Positions 26,966 to 35,676 of a stretch of DNA of 64,000 bases are shown here, piece by piece. How positions within the stretch are numbered: the first letter of the stretch is position 1; every line of letters begins with the position of its first letter. The notes beneath the pieces are model-generated. The model did no database searches. It saw only the letters and a program-made list of their open reading frames with translations, and had not been told where the DNA came from. Made by a program: the position numbers and the translations under genes. The DNA comes from Bradyrhizobium diazoefficiens. GTDB taxonomy: Bacteria > Pseudomonadota > Alphaproteobacteria > Rhizobiales > Xanthobacteraceae. The stretch spans positions 4,898,001 to 4,962,000 of the forward strand of contig NZ_CP067041.1 in assembly GCF_016599855.1 (NCBI RefSeq), given 5' to 3'.

Positions 26966-27577
26966 ATGGCGTTGGCGAACAAAAAATTTCTTCCGGCCGC
27001 CGAGGAACGTCGGCGTTTCCAGCGGGTGAAGGTGCACCTGCTCGGCCGCTACATGCTGCCGGACCGCCGTGAATTCCCCTGCCAGGTGATCAACATGTCG
27101 CCCGGCGGGCTCGCGCTGCTGGCGCCCGGCATCGGCAATGTCGGCGACCGCGTGGTCGCCTATCTCGACCATATCGGCCGGGTCGAGGGCAAGATTACCC
27201 GGATCATCGACAACGGCTTCGCCATGACGGTGGGCGCGACGCCACGCAAGCGCGACAAGCTGGCGGCCCAGCTGACCTGGCTCGCCAACCGCGACATCCT
27301 CAATTTGCCGGAGGACCGCCGCCACGACCGTATCGTCCCGCGCAACCCAATCGCGGTGCTGACGCTCGAGGACGGCACCAAGATGACCTGCCGCATCATC
27401 GACCTCTCGCTGTCCGGCGCAGCCATTGCTGCCGAGAACCGTCCGCCGCTGAAATCGATCGTTCTGCTCGGCCGGGTCCAGGGCCGCGTGGTCCGAAACC
27501 TCGAAGACGGCTTCGCGCTCGAGTTCATGCACGAGCAGCCGATTGAGACTCTCGAAGAGAGCGTTACCGCGCGGTAA
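26966..27577 (+). CDS. Tandem PilZ-domain protein
   Basis: The 203-residue protein contains two PilZ-like domains. The first has AAEERRRFQRVKVHLLGRY and the NMSPGGLALLAP core. The second starts at RRHDRIVPRNPIAV and has DLSLSGAAIAAE. RxxxR and D/NxSxxG are the two cyclic di-GMP binding motifs; the first copy has RRRFQR and NMSPGG and so should bind. It is a cytoplasmic receptor without an enzyme domain. ATG 26966 is used; a TTG two codons earlier is an alternative. It ends before a strong terminator. Confidence 0.9.
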   Translation: MALANKKFLPAAEERRRFQRVKVHLLGRYMLPDRREFPCQVINMSPGGLALLAPGIGNVGDRVVAYLDHIGRVEGKITRIIDNGFAMTVGATPRKRDKLAAQLTWLANRDILNLPEDRRHDRIVPRNPIAVLTLEDGTKMTCRIIDLSLSGAAIAAENRPPLKSIVLLGRVQGRVVRNLEDGFALEFMHEQPIETLEESVTAR

Positions 27578-27616
27578 AGCGCGAAGACGCTAAAGCGCCT
27601 GTATTTCAAGCCTGAG

Positions 27617-27650
27617 AGGCGGCCTCCGCGATGCGGACGCCGCCTTTTTT
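27617..27650 (+). terminator. Intrinsic terminator after the PilZ gene
   Basis: GGCGGC and GCCGCC arms (with inner CGC/GCG pairs) are followed by TTTTTT at 27645-27650, 40 bases past the PilZ stop codon. Confidence 0.8.
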
Positions 27651-27739
27651 GTGGCTGGCCACGGCCTGCCGCGGGTTAACGCGCGGGCTTCTCAGGGCAG
27701 AAACAACAGTTCCGCCAGCGTTCCCGCATTAATTCCTAC

Positions 27740-27799
27740 AATTTGAGTCAATTGCAGTATTCTCAAATTTTACTCGATTTTTCTTCAAGTATAAATCGA
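27740..27799. promoter_or_regulatory. A/T-rich tandem dyads upstream of the BTLCP gene
   Basis: Two perfect inverted repeats stand in a strikingly A/T-rich patch: AATTTGAG (27740-27747) with CTCAAATT (27762-27769), and TCGATTT (27774-27780) with AAATCGA (27793-27799). They lie 110-165 bases before the protease gene, with TTGACTTGGCTGACTTAGC between. They could be regulator sites; no known consensus matches. Confidence 0.35.
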
Positions 27800-27906
27800 A
27801 GTTTCCCAGCGTTTTACTTGTATTCGTCTCGACTTGACTTGGCTGACTTAGCGACAGCTCAAAAGCTCCATGCGCAATGTGGTCCCAACAAGAAACGGGG
27901 GCCGCA

Positions 27907-28533
27907 ATGTTGGACTTCAGGGGACAGGGGAAGGCACTGGCACTTGCTGCCATGCTCTTCGGGATCGGCGCGGCAGCGCAGGCGAGTGAAAGCCGTCTGC
28001 TCTACGCGAGCCTCGGCGACACCGCGCGTGCGCCGATCGGCTGGGTCGAGTTTTGTGCAGAGAATGCCGCTCAGTGTCAGGGCGGGCCGACGCAGCCGCG
28101 CGACATCGTGATGTCGCAGACCGCGTGGCGCGACCTGACCAAGGTCAATCGCTGGGTCAACGAGGCCATCAAGCCTTTGACCGACCAGGACCACTGGGGC
28201 GTGATCGAGAAGTGGTCGCTGCCAACCGACGGTTATGGCGACTGTGAAGACTACGTGCTGTTGAAACGCAAGATGCTGATGGATGCCGGTTGGCCGCGCG
28301 AGGCCCTGCTCATCACCGTCGTGCGCGACAAGAAGGGCGAAGGACACGCGGTACTGACGGTGAAGACCGACAAGGGCGAGTTCGTTCTCGACAATCAGAA
28401 CGAGAGCGTCGTTGCCTGGACGGAGACCGGCTACCGCTTCGTCAAGCGCCAGTCGCAGAGCGATCCCAACGTCTGGGTCTCGCTCGGCGATACCAAGCCG
28501 GCGGTCTCCACCGCCAGCGCGAGAGACCAGTAA
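27907..28533 (+). CDS. Bacterial transglutaminase-like cysteine protease (BTLCP/LapG-like)
   Basis: The 208-residue protein has a signal peptide ending near AAAQA and the catalytic triad of the BTLCP family: Cys113 in YGDCEDY, His147 in GHAVL and Asp162 in VLDNQN. The best-known relative, LapG, is a periplasmic protease that clips a biofilm adhesin and is held in check by a cyclic di-GMP receptor (LapD). Whether this copy acts that way is not known; no LapD or adhesin lies nearby. A PilZ gene just upstream makes a cyclic di-GMP link attractive. ATG 27907 has GGGGGCCGCA before it. Confidence 0.9.
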   Translation: MLDFRGQGKALALAAMLFGIGAAAQASESRLLYASLGDTARAPIGWVEFCAENAAQCQGGPTQPRDIVMSQTAWRDLTKVNRWVNEAIKPLTDQDHWGVIEKWSLPTDGYGDCEDYVLLKRKMLMDAGWPREALLITVVRDKKGEGHAVLTVKTDKGEFVLDNQNESVVAWTETGYRFVKRQSQSDPNVWVSLGDTKPAVSTASARDQ

Positions 28534-28610
28534 GTAGTCAGTAGAGACAAGGAAAGAGTTACGCGACCCGGTCACATCCCCACCCCTCCCCGTCCCAGAC
28601 CGGTTCGCGC

Positions 28611-28650
28611 GCGGCCAGCCATCCCCCAATGGCTGGCCGCAACTTTTTTT
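28611..28650 (+). terminator. Strong intrinsic terminator after the BTLCP gene
   Basis: GCGGCCAGCCAT (28611-28622) pairs perfectly with ATGGCTGGCCGC (28629-28640), 12 bp with a six-base loop, followed by AACTTTTTTT. Confidence 0.9.
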
Positions 28651-28662
28651 GGGGATCGCCGC

Positions 28663-30210
28663 TCACTCTGCGGCTTCAAGGTTGGCGGGTTTATCGGCCT
28701 CGCCCAGCGGCGACACGGCCGGGCCATTGAGCGCCGTGCCGTCGGGCGCGAACTGCGAGCCGTGGCAAGGACAATCCCAGCACTGCTCCAGCGCATTCCA
28801 GTGCACGACGCAGCCGAGATGGGTGCAGCTTGCGGAGTGCAGGTGCAGACGTCCGTTGCGGTCCCGGCAAGCGGCAATCTTCTTCAGGCCACTGCGGACA
28901 AGACGCCCCTCGCCCGGCAGCAGCCGTTCGACGCTCGCAATCTCGCTCGCCGTAAGATACTCCGCAAAATTCTTCAGCGGCGTGATGTTCTCGCTGATGA
29001 ACTCGCCGATGTTCTTCTGAATCTTCCGTGACGGCGCGTAGATCTCTTCCCACGGGCTCGCGCCCGTCGTGATCAGATCCGTCACCAAGAGGCCGGCGAC
29101 GAGCCCGTTCGTGATCCCCTGCCCGGAATCGCCGCTGACGATGAAGACATGCTCCTCGCCGGGGCTCCGGCCAATGAAGCCGGCGAAATCGACCGGCTCC
29201 AACACTTGGCCGGACCACCGATGAGTGACTTCGCGCAAATCGGGCAGGCGATCGCGGGCCCAGCGCTCGAGCGCGTCAAGGCGCTGTACGCCATCGTTCG
29301 CTTCGCCCGACTTATGGTCTTCGCCGCCGATGATCACGATATCCTCGTCGGCAGAGAACGGCTGGAGCCGGACATAATGATAGGGATCTAGCGTATCCCA
29401 ATAAAGCGCATCCTCCAGCGTACCGGCCGCAATCTTCGCGGCGAGCGCATAGGTGCGGTAAGGCGCCTGCTTCGTGTGGATCGCCACCTGCACATTGACG
29501 GGCGAGTTCGTCGCGACCACCACGTCGGCGGCGTGGACCTCGTGACCTGAGGTGGTCGTCACGACCATGTCGCTATGGCGCTGACGGATGCTCTCGACAC
29601 AGGTGTCGGCGTAAAGCCGCGCCCCGCGACGCTGGAGCGCGCTCGCCAGACCCGCGAGGTATTTGGTCGGATGCAGGCGCGCCTGGCGGGCAAAGCGCAA
29701 CGAACGTACCACTCCCGCGGAGTGGAACGGAGTCGGCTCGACGCAATTCTCGATGGCAATCCCGAGCTTGCGGCAGCAATCCAATTCCTTATCCAGCTCG
29801 GAGACGGCCGTTTCGGGCGCCAGCACCCAGTAACCGTCGACGCGTCGAAAATCGCAATCGATGTGCTCGGCACCCTGGATGGCTTCGGCGCGATCAATTG
29901 CGTCAGCGACACTCTGATAGTAGCGCCGCGCACAGTCAAGGCCGCGTACCCGCGCCAGCGCCTCGTAGCCGTCGTCGAGTGCGGTGGCGAGGTGCGCGGT
30001 CGTGCGCGCCGTCATGCCGCTGCCGATGCCGCCGCGGTCCAGCACCACGACCGAGCGTCCATGACTGGCAAGCTCATAGACGATCGATAGCCCGGCAATT
30101 CCAGAACCGACAACGACGACGTCTGTGCCCATCGTACCGGATAGCGCCGGCGCATCGGCAATCGAAACATCCATCCAGAGCGATCGGGTGTGCTCATCCC
30201 GTACGTTCAT
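28663..30210 (-). CDS. FAD-dependent oxidoreductase with C-terminal Rieske [2Fe-2S] domain
   Basis: The 515-residue protein starts [16 protein letters not shown]. It has a DAO-type FAD domain with [18 protein letters not shown] and [12 protein letters not shown] residues. The C-terminal 90 residues are a Rieske module with [11 protein letters not shown] and [11 protein letters not shown], the two Cys-His pairs for a [2Fe-2S] cluster. Such fusions shuttle electrons between a flavin and the cluster; they are often annotated as putative glycine or amino-acid oxidases. It is cytoplasmic with no signal. ATG 30210 follows GAGGAGCATTGTC. It is a single gene, isolated between a terminator and the GntR gene. 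Confidence 0.9.
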   Translation of the reverse strand: MNVRDEHTRSLWMDVSIADAPALSGTMGTDVVVVGSGIAGLSIVYELASHGRSVVVLDRGGIGSGMTARTTAHLATALDDGYEALARVRGLDCARRYYQSVADAIDRAEAIQGAEHIDCDFRRVDGYWVLAPETAVSELDKELDCCRKLGIAIENCVEPTPFHSAGVVRSLRFARQARLHPTKYLAGLASALQRRGARLYADTCVESIRQRHSDMVVTTTSGHEVHAADVVVATNSPVNVQVAIHTKQAPYRTYALAAKIAAGTLEDALYWDTLDPYHYVRLQPFSADEDIVIIGGEDHKSGEANDGVQRLDALERWARDRLPDLREVTHRWSGQVLEPVDFAGFIGRSPGEEHVFIVSGDSGQGITNGLVAGLLVTDLITTGASPWEEIYAPSRKIQKNIGEFISENITPLKNFAEYLTASEIASVERLLPGEGRLVRSGLKKIAACRDRNGRLHLHSASCTHLGCVVHWNALEQCWDCPCHGSQFAPDGTALNGPAVSPLGEADKPANLEAAE

Positions 30211-30539
30211 GACAATGCTCCTCGACGAACCAAACGACGCGACAGGATGAGAGTTCCTATCAGGCCCTGCCGAGCGAGGGCCGTCGAAGATCACCACATT
30301 CATTAGGAACCTTGATCGGGCTCGAAACGGCATGAGAAATCCATCACCCGGAATGCGCAGAACGTTGCGTCAGGCGCAATTGCACGGAGACCTGCTCGTC
30401 CCGCAAGGACAGGCTGTATTGCCGAGGCAATCATCCGATCTGCTCGGTACAGCTTGCACGCGGTCAGGTCAGGATAGGTGACCAAGCAGAACGGCGAATA
30501 CGAGATCACGCCTGACGGGCAGCTTGCGATTCGTACCGG

Positions 30540-31247
30540 TCAGGCGCCGAGCACATCGACCAGCCGAAGCTCGTCGGCGGCGGGATCTTTCAGGAACAGT
30601 TCGGCCTCGATCTCGGTCAGATGCGACAGCATCTGTGCGCGGGCGGCCAGCTTGTCGCGCTTGCGGATCGCGGTGACGATCTCGGCGTGATGTGAGGTGC
30701 CGCAAGCCGGCGTGTCGTGGCGGCGGTAGAGCAGGATGATCAGCGAGGACCGCGCGATCAGTTCCTTGAGGAAGCCGAGATAGATGCTGTGGCCGCTCAT
30801 CTCGGCGACGAGGCGGTGAAATTCGCCGGAGAGCCGAACCGAGGCGCGCGCGTCGCCGCGCAGCTCCGCCGCGCGCTCCTCGGCAAGATGCTGCTGTAGC
30901 CGATCTATCCACGCGGGCGACACCGCGTCGACAGCGTGATCGACCATGGTGGGCTCGATCAGGCGGCGCGCCTCGAACACCTCGCGGGCGTCCGCCGGCG
31001 TCGGGCGCGCAACGAAGGCGCCGCGGTTCTTCTCGATGTTGACGATGCCCTCATGCGCAAGCTGTTGCAGCGCAGTGCGGACCAACGTGCGGCTCGCGCC
31101 ATAGATCTCGCCGATCTCGTCCTCGCCGAGCTTGGTGCCCGGCAGCAGGCGGTGCTCGAGGATCGCCGCGGTCACGCCCTCCCTGATCCGGCTGACGCGA
31201 TCGCTCACGTCAGGCGCATCGGATTTCGGGCGGGATTTGGCGGGCAT
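30540..31247 (-). CDS. GntR family regulator (FadR/FCD subfamily)
   Basis: The 235-residue protein has an N-terminal winged helix (GEIYGASRTLVRTALQQLAHEG then VNIEKNRGAFVARP) and an FCD ligand-binding domain with the metal-type residues GEFHRLVAEMSGH and HHAEIVTAIRKRD. It is divergent from the ABC operon beginning at 31511 and is the obvious candidate for its repressor. The inducer is likely the transported compound. Possible half-sites TATCCAATC and TATACAATC lie in the shared region (31311-31341). ATG 31247 is preceded by weak ribosome-site bases. Confidence 0.9.
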   Translation of the reverse strand: MPAKSRPKSDAPDVSDRVSRIREGVTAAILEHRLLPGTKLGEDEIGEIYGASRTLVRTALQQLAHEGIVNIEKNRGAFVARPTPADAREVFEARRLIEPTMVDHAVDAVSPAWIDRLQQHLAEERAAELRGDARASVRLSGEFHRLVAEMSGHSIYLGFLKELIARSSLIILLYRRHDTPACGTSHHAEIVTAIRKRDKLAARAQMLSHLTEIEAELFLKDPAADELRLVDVLGA

Positions 31248-31353
31248 TAGTCCGAGGGGTTGGATTGGCGCGAGCGGCGACGTTTGGCTCGAATGGTAGT
31301 CGACGAGCTGTATCCAATCACAGGCGAAACTTTATACAATCTTCGCCCATTTC

Positions 31354-31388
31354 GTGTGCACACATCGCTGCCCGCCCGTGCGGCGCAC
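31354..31388. promoter_or_regulatory. Two palindromes upstream of the sigma-54 promoter
   Basis: GTGTGCACAC (31354-31363) and GTGCG-G-CGCAC (31378-31388) are perfect dyads 24 bases apart, 70-105 bases before the -24/-12 element. That position suits an enhancer-binding activator. No named consensus is matched fully. Confidence 0.35.
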
Positions 31389-31458
31389 AACCGCACGGAT
31401 TCGATCTAACGACCTGACTCCACTGCACAGTTTCCCAATTCAGCAATATTGACGCTGT

Positions 31459-31474
31459 TGGCACGGACCTTGCG
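31459..31474 (+). promoter_or_regulatory. Sigma-54 (RpoN) promoter of the ABC operon
   Basis: TGGCACG-GACC-TTGC matches the -24/-12 consensus TGGCACG-N4-TTGCW except for G in place of A/T at the last base. GG and GC are exactly 12 bases apart. It lies 37 bases before the ATG of the ATPase gene. Confidence 0.65.
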
Positions 31475-31510
31475 GAGAGGCGGGAACATCGCCCCTCTCG
31501 CGGACACGCC

Positions 31511-32497
31511 ATGGCCACTCCCGCAGCTCTCGAACTGGTCGCCGTCACCAAGCGCTATGACACCACGGTGGCCGTCGACAACGTCAATTTGAAGATTCCC
31601 GCTGGCACCTATTGCTGCCTGCTCGGCCCCTCCGGATGCGGCAAAACCTCGACCCTGCGCATGATCGCGGGCCACGAGGCGGTCAGCGAGGGCGACATCA
31701 TCCTGGGGCCGCAGAACGTCACGGACCTCGAGCCAGCCAAGCGCGGTACGGCAATGATGTTCCAGTCCTACGCGCTGTTTCCGCACCTGAGCGTGCTCGA
31801 CAATGTAGCGTTTGCCTTGAAAATGCGCCGCGTCGACCGGGCGACACGGCACAAGCGCGCCGGTGAGCTGCTTGAGCTGGTTGCGATGAGCCCCTACGCC
31901 GGCCGCCTGCCGGCCCAACTCTCTGGCGGCCAGCAGCAGCGCGTCGCGCTCGCCCGCGCATTGATCACCGAGCCGCAGATCCTCTTGCTCGACGAACCGC
32001 TGTCCGCGCTCGATCCATTCCTGCGGGTGAGGATGCGCGGCGAGCTCAAGCGGCTGCAGCGCGAGCTCGGCATCAGCTTCATCCAGGTCACCCACGGCCA
32101 GGAAGAGGCAATGGCGCTCGCCGACCACATCGTGGTGATGAACCAAGGCAGGATCGAGCAGCAGGGCACGGCCCGCGACATCTTTCACCATCCCCGCACG
32201 GAATTCGTGGCCCGTTTCATCGGCGGCCACAACGTCCTCAGCGACGGCGGCAAGCTCATCGCCGTGCGCGCCGATCAACTCGGCATCAAGCCGGTCACTG
32301 ACGACGCGTTCGGCGCGCCGGCGCTGCTGACCCAGACCGAGTACCAGGGCGCCTATGTCGCCGTGTCGCTCACGCTCGACGACGGCACCGCCCTGTTCTC
32401 CCATGTTCCCGAAGCCGCCTTCGACGTCCACCCGTTCCATCCGGGCGATCGTGTGCTGGCCACCTGGGATCCCGCCAAGGCGCAACGTCTGCAATAG
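31511..32497 (+). CDS. ABC transporter ATP-binding protein, PotA-like
   Basis: The 328-residue ATPase has Walker A GPSGCGKT (39-46), signature LSGGQQQR, Walker B ILLLDEPLSALD and a C-terminal TOBE-type domain (from about 245). Together these match the spermidine/putrescine or related amine/carboxylate importers. It powers import through the two permeases downstream. ATG 31511 begins the operon of four transporter genes plus a racemase. A sigma-54 element lies just upstream and a GntR gene is divergent, so both nitrogen status and substrate may control it. Confidence 0.93.
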   Translation: MATPAALELVAVTKRYDTTVAVDNVNLKIPAGTYCCLLGPSGCGKTSTLRMIAGHEAVSEGDIILGPQNVTDLEPAKRGTAMMFQSYALFPHLSVLDNVAFALKMRRVDRATRHKRAGELLELVAMSPYAGRLPAQLSGGQQQRVALARALITEPQILLLDEPLSALDPFLRVRMRGELKRLQRELGISFIQVTHGQEEAMALADHIVVMNQGRIEQQGTARDIFHHPRTEFVARFIGGHNVLSDGGKLIAVRADQLGIKPVTDDAFGAPALLTQTEYQGAYVAVSLTLDDGTALFSHVPEAAFDVHPFHPGDRVLATWDPAKAQRLQ

Positions 32498-32541
32498 CGC
32501 CATCATCTCTAGAAAATGCGCAACACAGAGGAGTGATTGGA

Positions 32542-33831
32542 ATGACCGAGACCACCAAAAAGACCGGCGTCAGCCGCCGCACACTGCTGAAGAGCACCGC
32601 GGGTCTCGCCGGCCTTGCCGCCGGCTCCGGTGCCATCACCGGCTTCCCATATGTAATGTCGGCGGAGCCGAAGGTGCTGCGCTATCTCGGCACCGCGGTG
32701 AATGAGGGCGACGACATCTCCAAGCAGTGCCTGAAGGACACCGGCATCAAGATCGAATACATCACCGCAACGACCGACGACGTCACCAAGCGCGTGATGA
32801 CCCAGCCGAACTCCTTCGACGTGCTGGACACCGAATATTTCTCGCTGAAGAAGATCGTACCGTCGGGCAACATCCTTGCCCTCGACGCCAAGAAGATCAA
32901 GCAATTCGATAACATCACGCCGGTCTTCACGAAGGGCGAGACGCCCGGCGGCAAGAAGATCGGCGGCCAGGGCACCGCGCCCTGGAAGGTGCTCTATCTC
33001 GAAGGCAAGGACTCCAGGAAGTTCGCGACCTCGCCAACCGAGTTCGTCACGCTGATCCCGACTGTCTACAACGCCGACACGCTCGGCATCCGTCCCGACC
33101 TGATCAAACGTCCGATCGGCTCGTGGTCCGAGTTGCTCAATCCCGAATTCAAGGGCAAGGCCTCGATCCTCAACATCCCCTCGATCGGCATCATGGATGC
33201 CGCGATGGTCGTGGAAGCCACCGGCAAGTACAAATATGCCGACAAGGGCAACATGACCAAAGAAGAGATCGATCTCACCATGAAGGTGATGACCGAGGCG
33301 AAGAAGGCCGGTCAGTTCCGCGCGTTCTGGAAGGATTTCAACGAGAGCGTCAACCTGATGGCCTCGGGTGAGACCGTCATCCAATCGATGTGGTCGCCGG
33401 CGGTGACGAAGGTGCGCTCGATGGGCATCGCCTGCACCTTCCAGCCGCTCAAGGAAGGCTATCGCTCCTGGGCCTCGGGCTTCTGCGTGTCCAAGGGCGT
33501 GTCGGGTGCGAAGCTCGATTGGGCCTATGAGTTCGTCAACTGGTTCCTGTCCGGCTACGCCGGCGCCTATCTCAACCGCCAAGGCTACTACTCCGCCGTG
33601 CTCTCCACCGCGAAGGCGAACATGGAGCCCTACGAGTGGGCCTACTGGATGGAAGGCAAGCCGGCCGAGAAGGACATCAAGGCGCCCGACGGCTCGCTGC
33701 TGGAGAAGGCAGGCTCCGTGCGCGACGGCGGTTCCTACGAGGACCGCATGGGCAGCGTCGCGTGCTGGAACGCCGTGATGGACGAGAACGACTACATGGT
33801 CCGCAAGTGGAACGAGTTCATCGCCGCGTGA
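32542..33831 (+). CDS. ABC transporter substrate-binding protein, PotD-like
   Basis: The 429-residue protein has a Tat signal (SRRTLLKSTAGLAGLAAG) and so folds before export to the periplasm. It belongs to the bacterial extracellular solute-binding family 1 type used for polyamines, iron or opines; VYNADTLGIRPDLIKRP and WKDFNESVNLMASGE are typical of the PotD group. The ligand is not clear. ATG 32542 follows GAGGAGTGATTGG. The stop overlaps the next start (TGATG). Confidence 0.9.
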   Translation: MTETTKKTGVSRRTLLKSTAGLAGLAAGSGAITGFPYVMSAEPKVLRYLGTAVNEGDDISKQCLKDTGIKIEYITATTDDVTKRVMTQPNSFDVLDTEYFSLKKIVPSGNILALDAKKIKQFDNITPVFTKGETPGGKKIGGQGTAPWKVLYLEGKDSRKFATSPTEFVTLIPTVYNADTLGIRPDLIKRPIGSWSELLNPEFKGKASILNIPSIGIMDAAMVVEATGKYKYADKGNMTKEEIDLTMKVMTEAKKAGQFRAFWKDFNESVNLMASGETVIQSMWSPAVTKVRSMGIACTFQPLKEGYRSWASGFCVSKGVSGAKLDWAYEFVNWFLSGYAGAYLNRQGYYSAVLSTAKANMEPYEWAYWMEGKPAEKDIKAPDGSLLEKAGSVRDGGSYEDRMGSVACWNAVMDENDYMVRKWNEFIAA

Positions 33832-34790
33832 TGGATACGTCGGACAACATCCTGCAGCAGGCATCCCCGGACCTCGTCCGGGGATCGGACATGGCGCGCT
33901 CTGCGAAAGCGGCGCGCCTGTCGCCCTCCTTCATCTCCTGGCTGCAGGCCGGGCCGATGATGCTGGTGTTTCTCGCCTTCTTCCTGATCCCGCTCGTCTT
34001 CGTCGTCATCGTCTCGTTCTGGGACTACAACGAATATCAGTTGCTGCCGGCCTTCTCGGGGCGCGGCTACACTGACACGTTCGAAGGCTGCATCGCGCAG
34101 CTCCCCGATCTCTGCACCATCGGCAAGACCTATGTGAAGACGCTGAAGCTGTGCTTCCTGGTCTGGGTGATCACGCTCTTCATCGGCTTCTGGGTCGCCT
34201 ATTTCCTCGCCTTCCACGTCAAGTCCAAGACCTGGCAGATGGGACTATCGCTGCTCTGCACGATCCCGTTCTGGACCTCCAACGTCATCCGCATGATCGC
34301 CTGGATTCCCTTGCTCGGGCGCAATGGCCTGGTGAACTCCGGACTGATGAAGACGGGCCTGATCAACCAGCCGGTGGAATGGCTGCTGTTCTCCGAATTC
34401 TCCGTGGTGCTGGCGCTGGTGCACCTCTTTACCTTCTTCATGGTGGTGCCGATCTTCAATTCGATGATCCGCGTCGACAGATCGCTGATCGAAGCCGCCT
34501 ATGACGCCGGCGCCACCGGCTTCCAGACGCTGGTCAACGTCATCATCCCACTCGCCAAGCCCGGCATCGTGATCGGCTCCATCTTCGTCATCACGATCGT
34601 GATGGGCGATTTCATCACCATCGGCGTGATGGGCGGCCAGCAGATCGCGGCGGCCGGCAAGATCATCGAGACGCGGGTGAATGCGCTGCAATTCCCGGCC
34701 GCGGCCGCGAATGCCGTGATCCTGCTCGTCATCACCTTCCTGATCATCACCATGATGTCGCGCATCGTCGACATCAAGAAGGAGCTCTAG
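33831..34790 (+). CDS. ABC transporter permease, PotB-like
   Basis: The 319-residue permease has six helices and the inner-membrane EAA loop (EAAYDAGATGFQTLVNVIIPLAKPGI) that docks the ATPase. ATG 33831 shares one base with the preceding stop codon. A second in-frame ATG at 33891 would start the protein after a 10-bp perfect stem-loop, and the 20 residues between (NILQQASPDLVRGSD region) look unlike coding sequence, so either start is possible. It pairs with the next permease to form the membrane channel. Confidence 0.88.
   Translation: MDTSDNILQQASPDLVRGSDMARSAKAARLSPSFISWLQAGPMMLVFLAFFLIPLVFVVIVSFWDYNEYQLLPAFSGRGYTDTFEGCIAQLPDLCTIGKTYVKTLKLCFLVWVITLFIGFWVAYFLAFHVKSKTWQMGLSLLCTIPFWTSNVIRMIAWIPLLGRNGLVNSGLMKTGLINQPVEWLLFSEFSVVLALVHLFTFFMVVPIFNSMIRVDRSLIEAAYDAGATGFQTLVNVIIPLAKPGIVIGSIFVITIVMGDFITIGVMGGQQIAAAGKIIETRVNALQFPAAAANAVILLVITFLIITMMSRIVDIKKEL
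33863..33885 (+). repeat. Stem-loop inside the start of the permease gene
   Basis: ATCCCCGGAC (33863-33872) and GTCCGGGGAT (33876-33885) form a perfect 10-bp stem with a three-base loop. It resembles REP-type hairpins that usually lie between genes, and here falls just after the end of the binding-protein gene. Confidence 0.6.
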
Positions 34791-34793
34791 GCG

Positions 34794-35672
34794 ATGAAGG
34801 AAGGACGCCCGCGCAGCTTCTACGTGCTCGCGATCTTCTTCGCGGCCTATGTGCTGTTTCTCTACGGGCCGATGATCGCGATCTACATGCTCTCCTTCCA
34901 GGGACCGCAAGGCGGCCTCACCTTCCCGATGAATGGCGTGTCGACCTACTGGCTGACGAAGCTGTTCCAGGGCACCGGCATCGTCGACCTCGGCGCGGCC
35001 TTCCGCCGCTCGCTGCTGCTCGGCGTCATCGTGATGGCTGTCACCGTCGTGTTGTCGGTTGCCGCAGGAATGGCCTTCCGCCGGAAATTCAGGGCGCAGA
35101 GCATTCTGTTCTACTCGGCTATTGCGAGCCTCATCGTTCCCTCGATCATCACCTCGCTCGGCATCTCGCTCGAATTCCGCATCATCGACGATTTGATCAA
35201 GGCGCATTGGAACGAGAATTTCGAGACCTCGATGGGCCTGCTCACTTCGGGTCTCGGCGCGCATCTGACTTGGACGCTGCCGTTTGGCCTGCTGATCATG
35301 TTCGCGATCTTCAACCGATTTGATCCCCGTCTCGAGGAAGCCGCGCGCGATCTCGGGGCGACGCCATGGCAGACGTTCCGTCATATCGTGCTGCCGATCA
35401 TCCTGCCTTCGGTGATCGGCATCGGCCTGTTCGGTTTCACGCTGTCCTGGGACGAGCTCGCGCGCTCCAGCCAGGCCATCGGGGCGGTGAATACATTGCC
35501 GCTCGATCTCCAGGGACTCACCACGACCGTGACGAACCCGGACATCTATGCGCTCGGCACCATCATCTCCGCAGTGTCCTTTGCAGTGATCGCGCTTGCG
35601 CTCGGCACCATCCACATGCTCAACAAGCGGCAGGCGGCCAAGGGCTCGGACGCCGGCAAGGGGCTCGTCTGA
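34794..35672 (+). CDS. ABC transporter permease, PotC-like
   Basis: The 292-residue permease has six helices and the EAA motif EEAARDLGATPWQTFRHIVLPIILP. It is the second half of the channel with the gene before it, three bases apart. ATG 34794 follows GAAGGAGCTCTAGGCG, the 3' end of the previous gene. The next gene starts four bases after its stop, continuing the operon. Confidence 0.92.
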   Translation: MKEGRPRSFYVLAIFFAAYVLFLYGPMIAIYMLSFQGPQGGLTFPMNGVSTYWLTKLFQGTGIVDLGAAFRRSLLLGVIVMAVTVVLSVAAGMAFRRKFRAQSILFYSAIASLIVPSIITSLGISLEFRIIDDLIKAHWNENFETSMGLLTSGLGAHLTWTLPFGLLIMFAIFNRFDPRLEEAARDLGATPWQTFRHIVLPIILPSVIGIGLFGFTLSWDELARSSQAIGAVNTLPLDLQGLTTTVTNPDIYALGTIISAVSFAVIALALGTIHMLNKRQAAKGSDAGKGLV

Positions 35673-35676
35673 ATCG

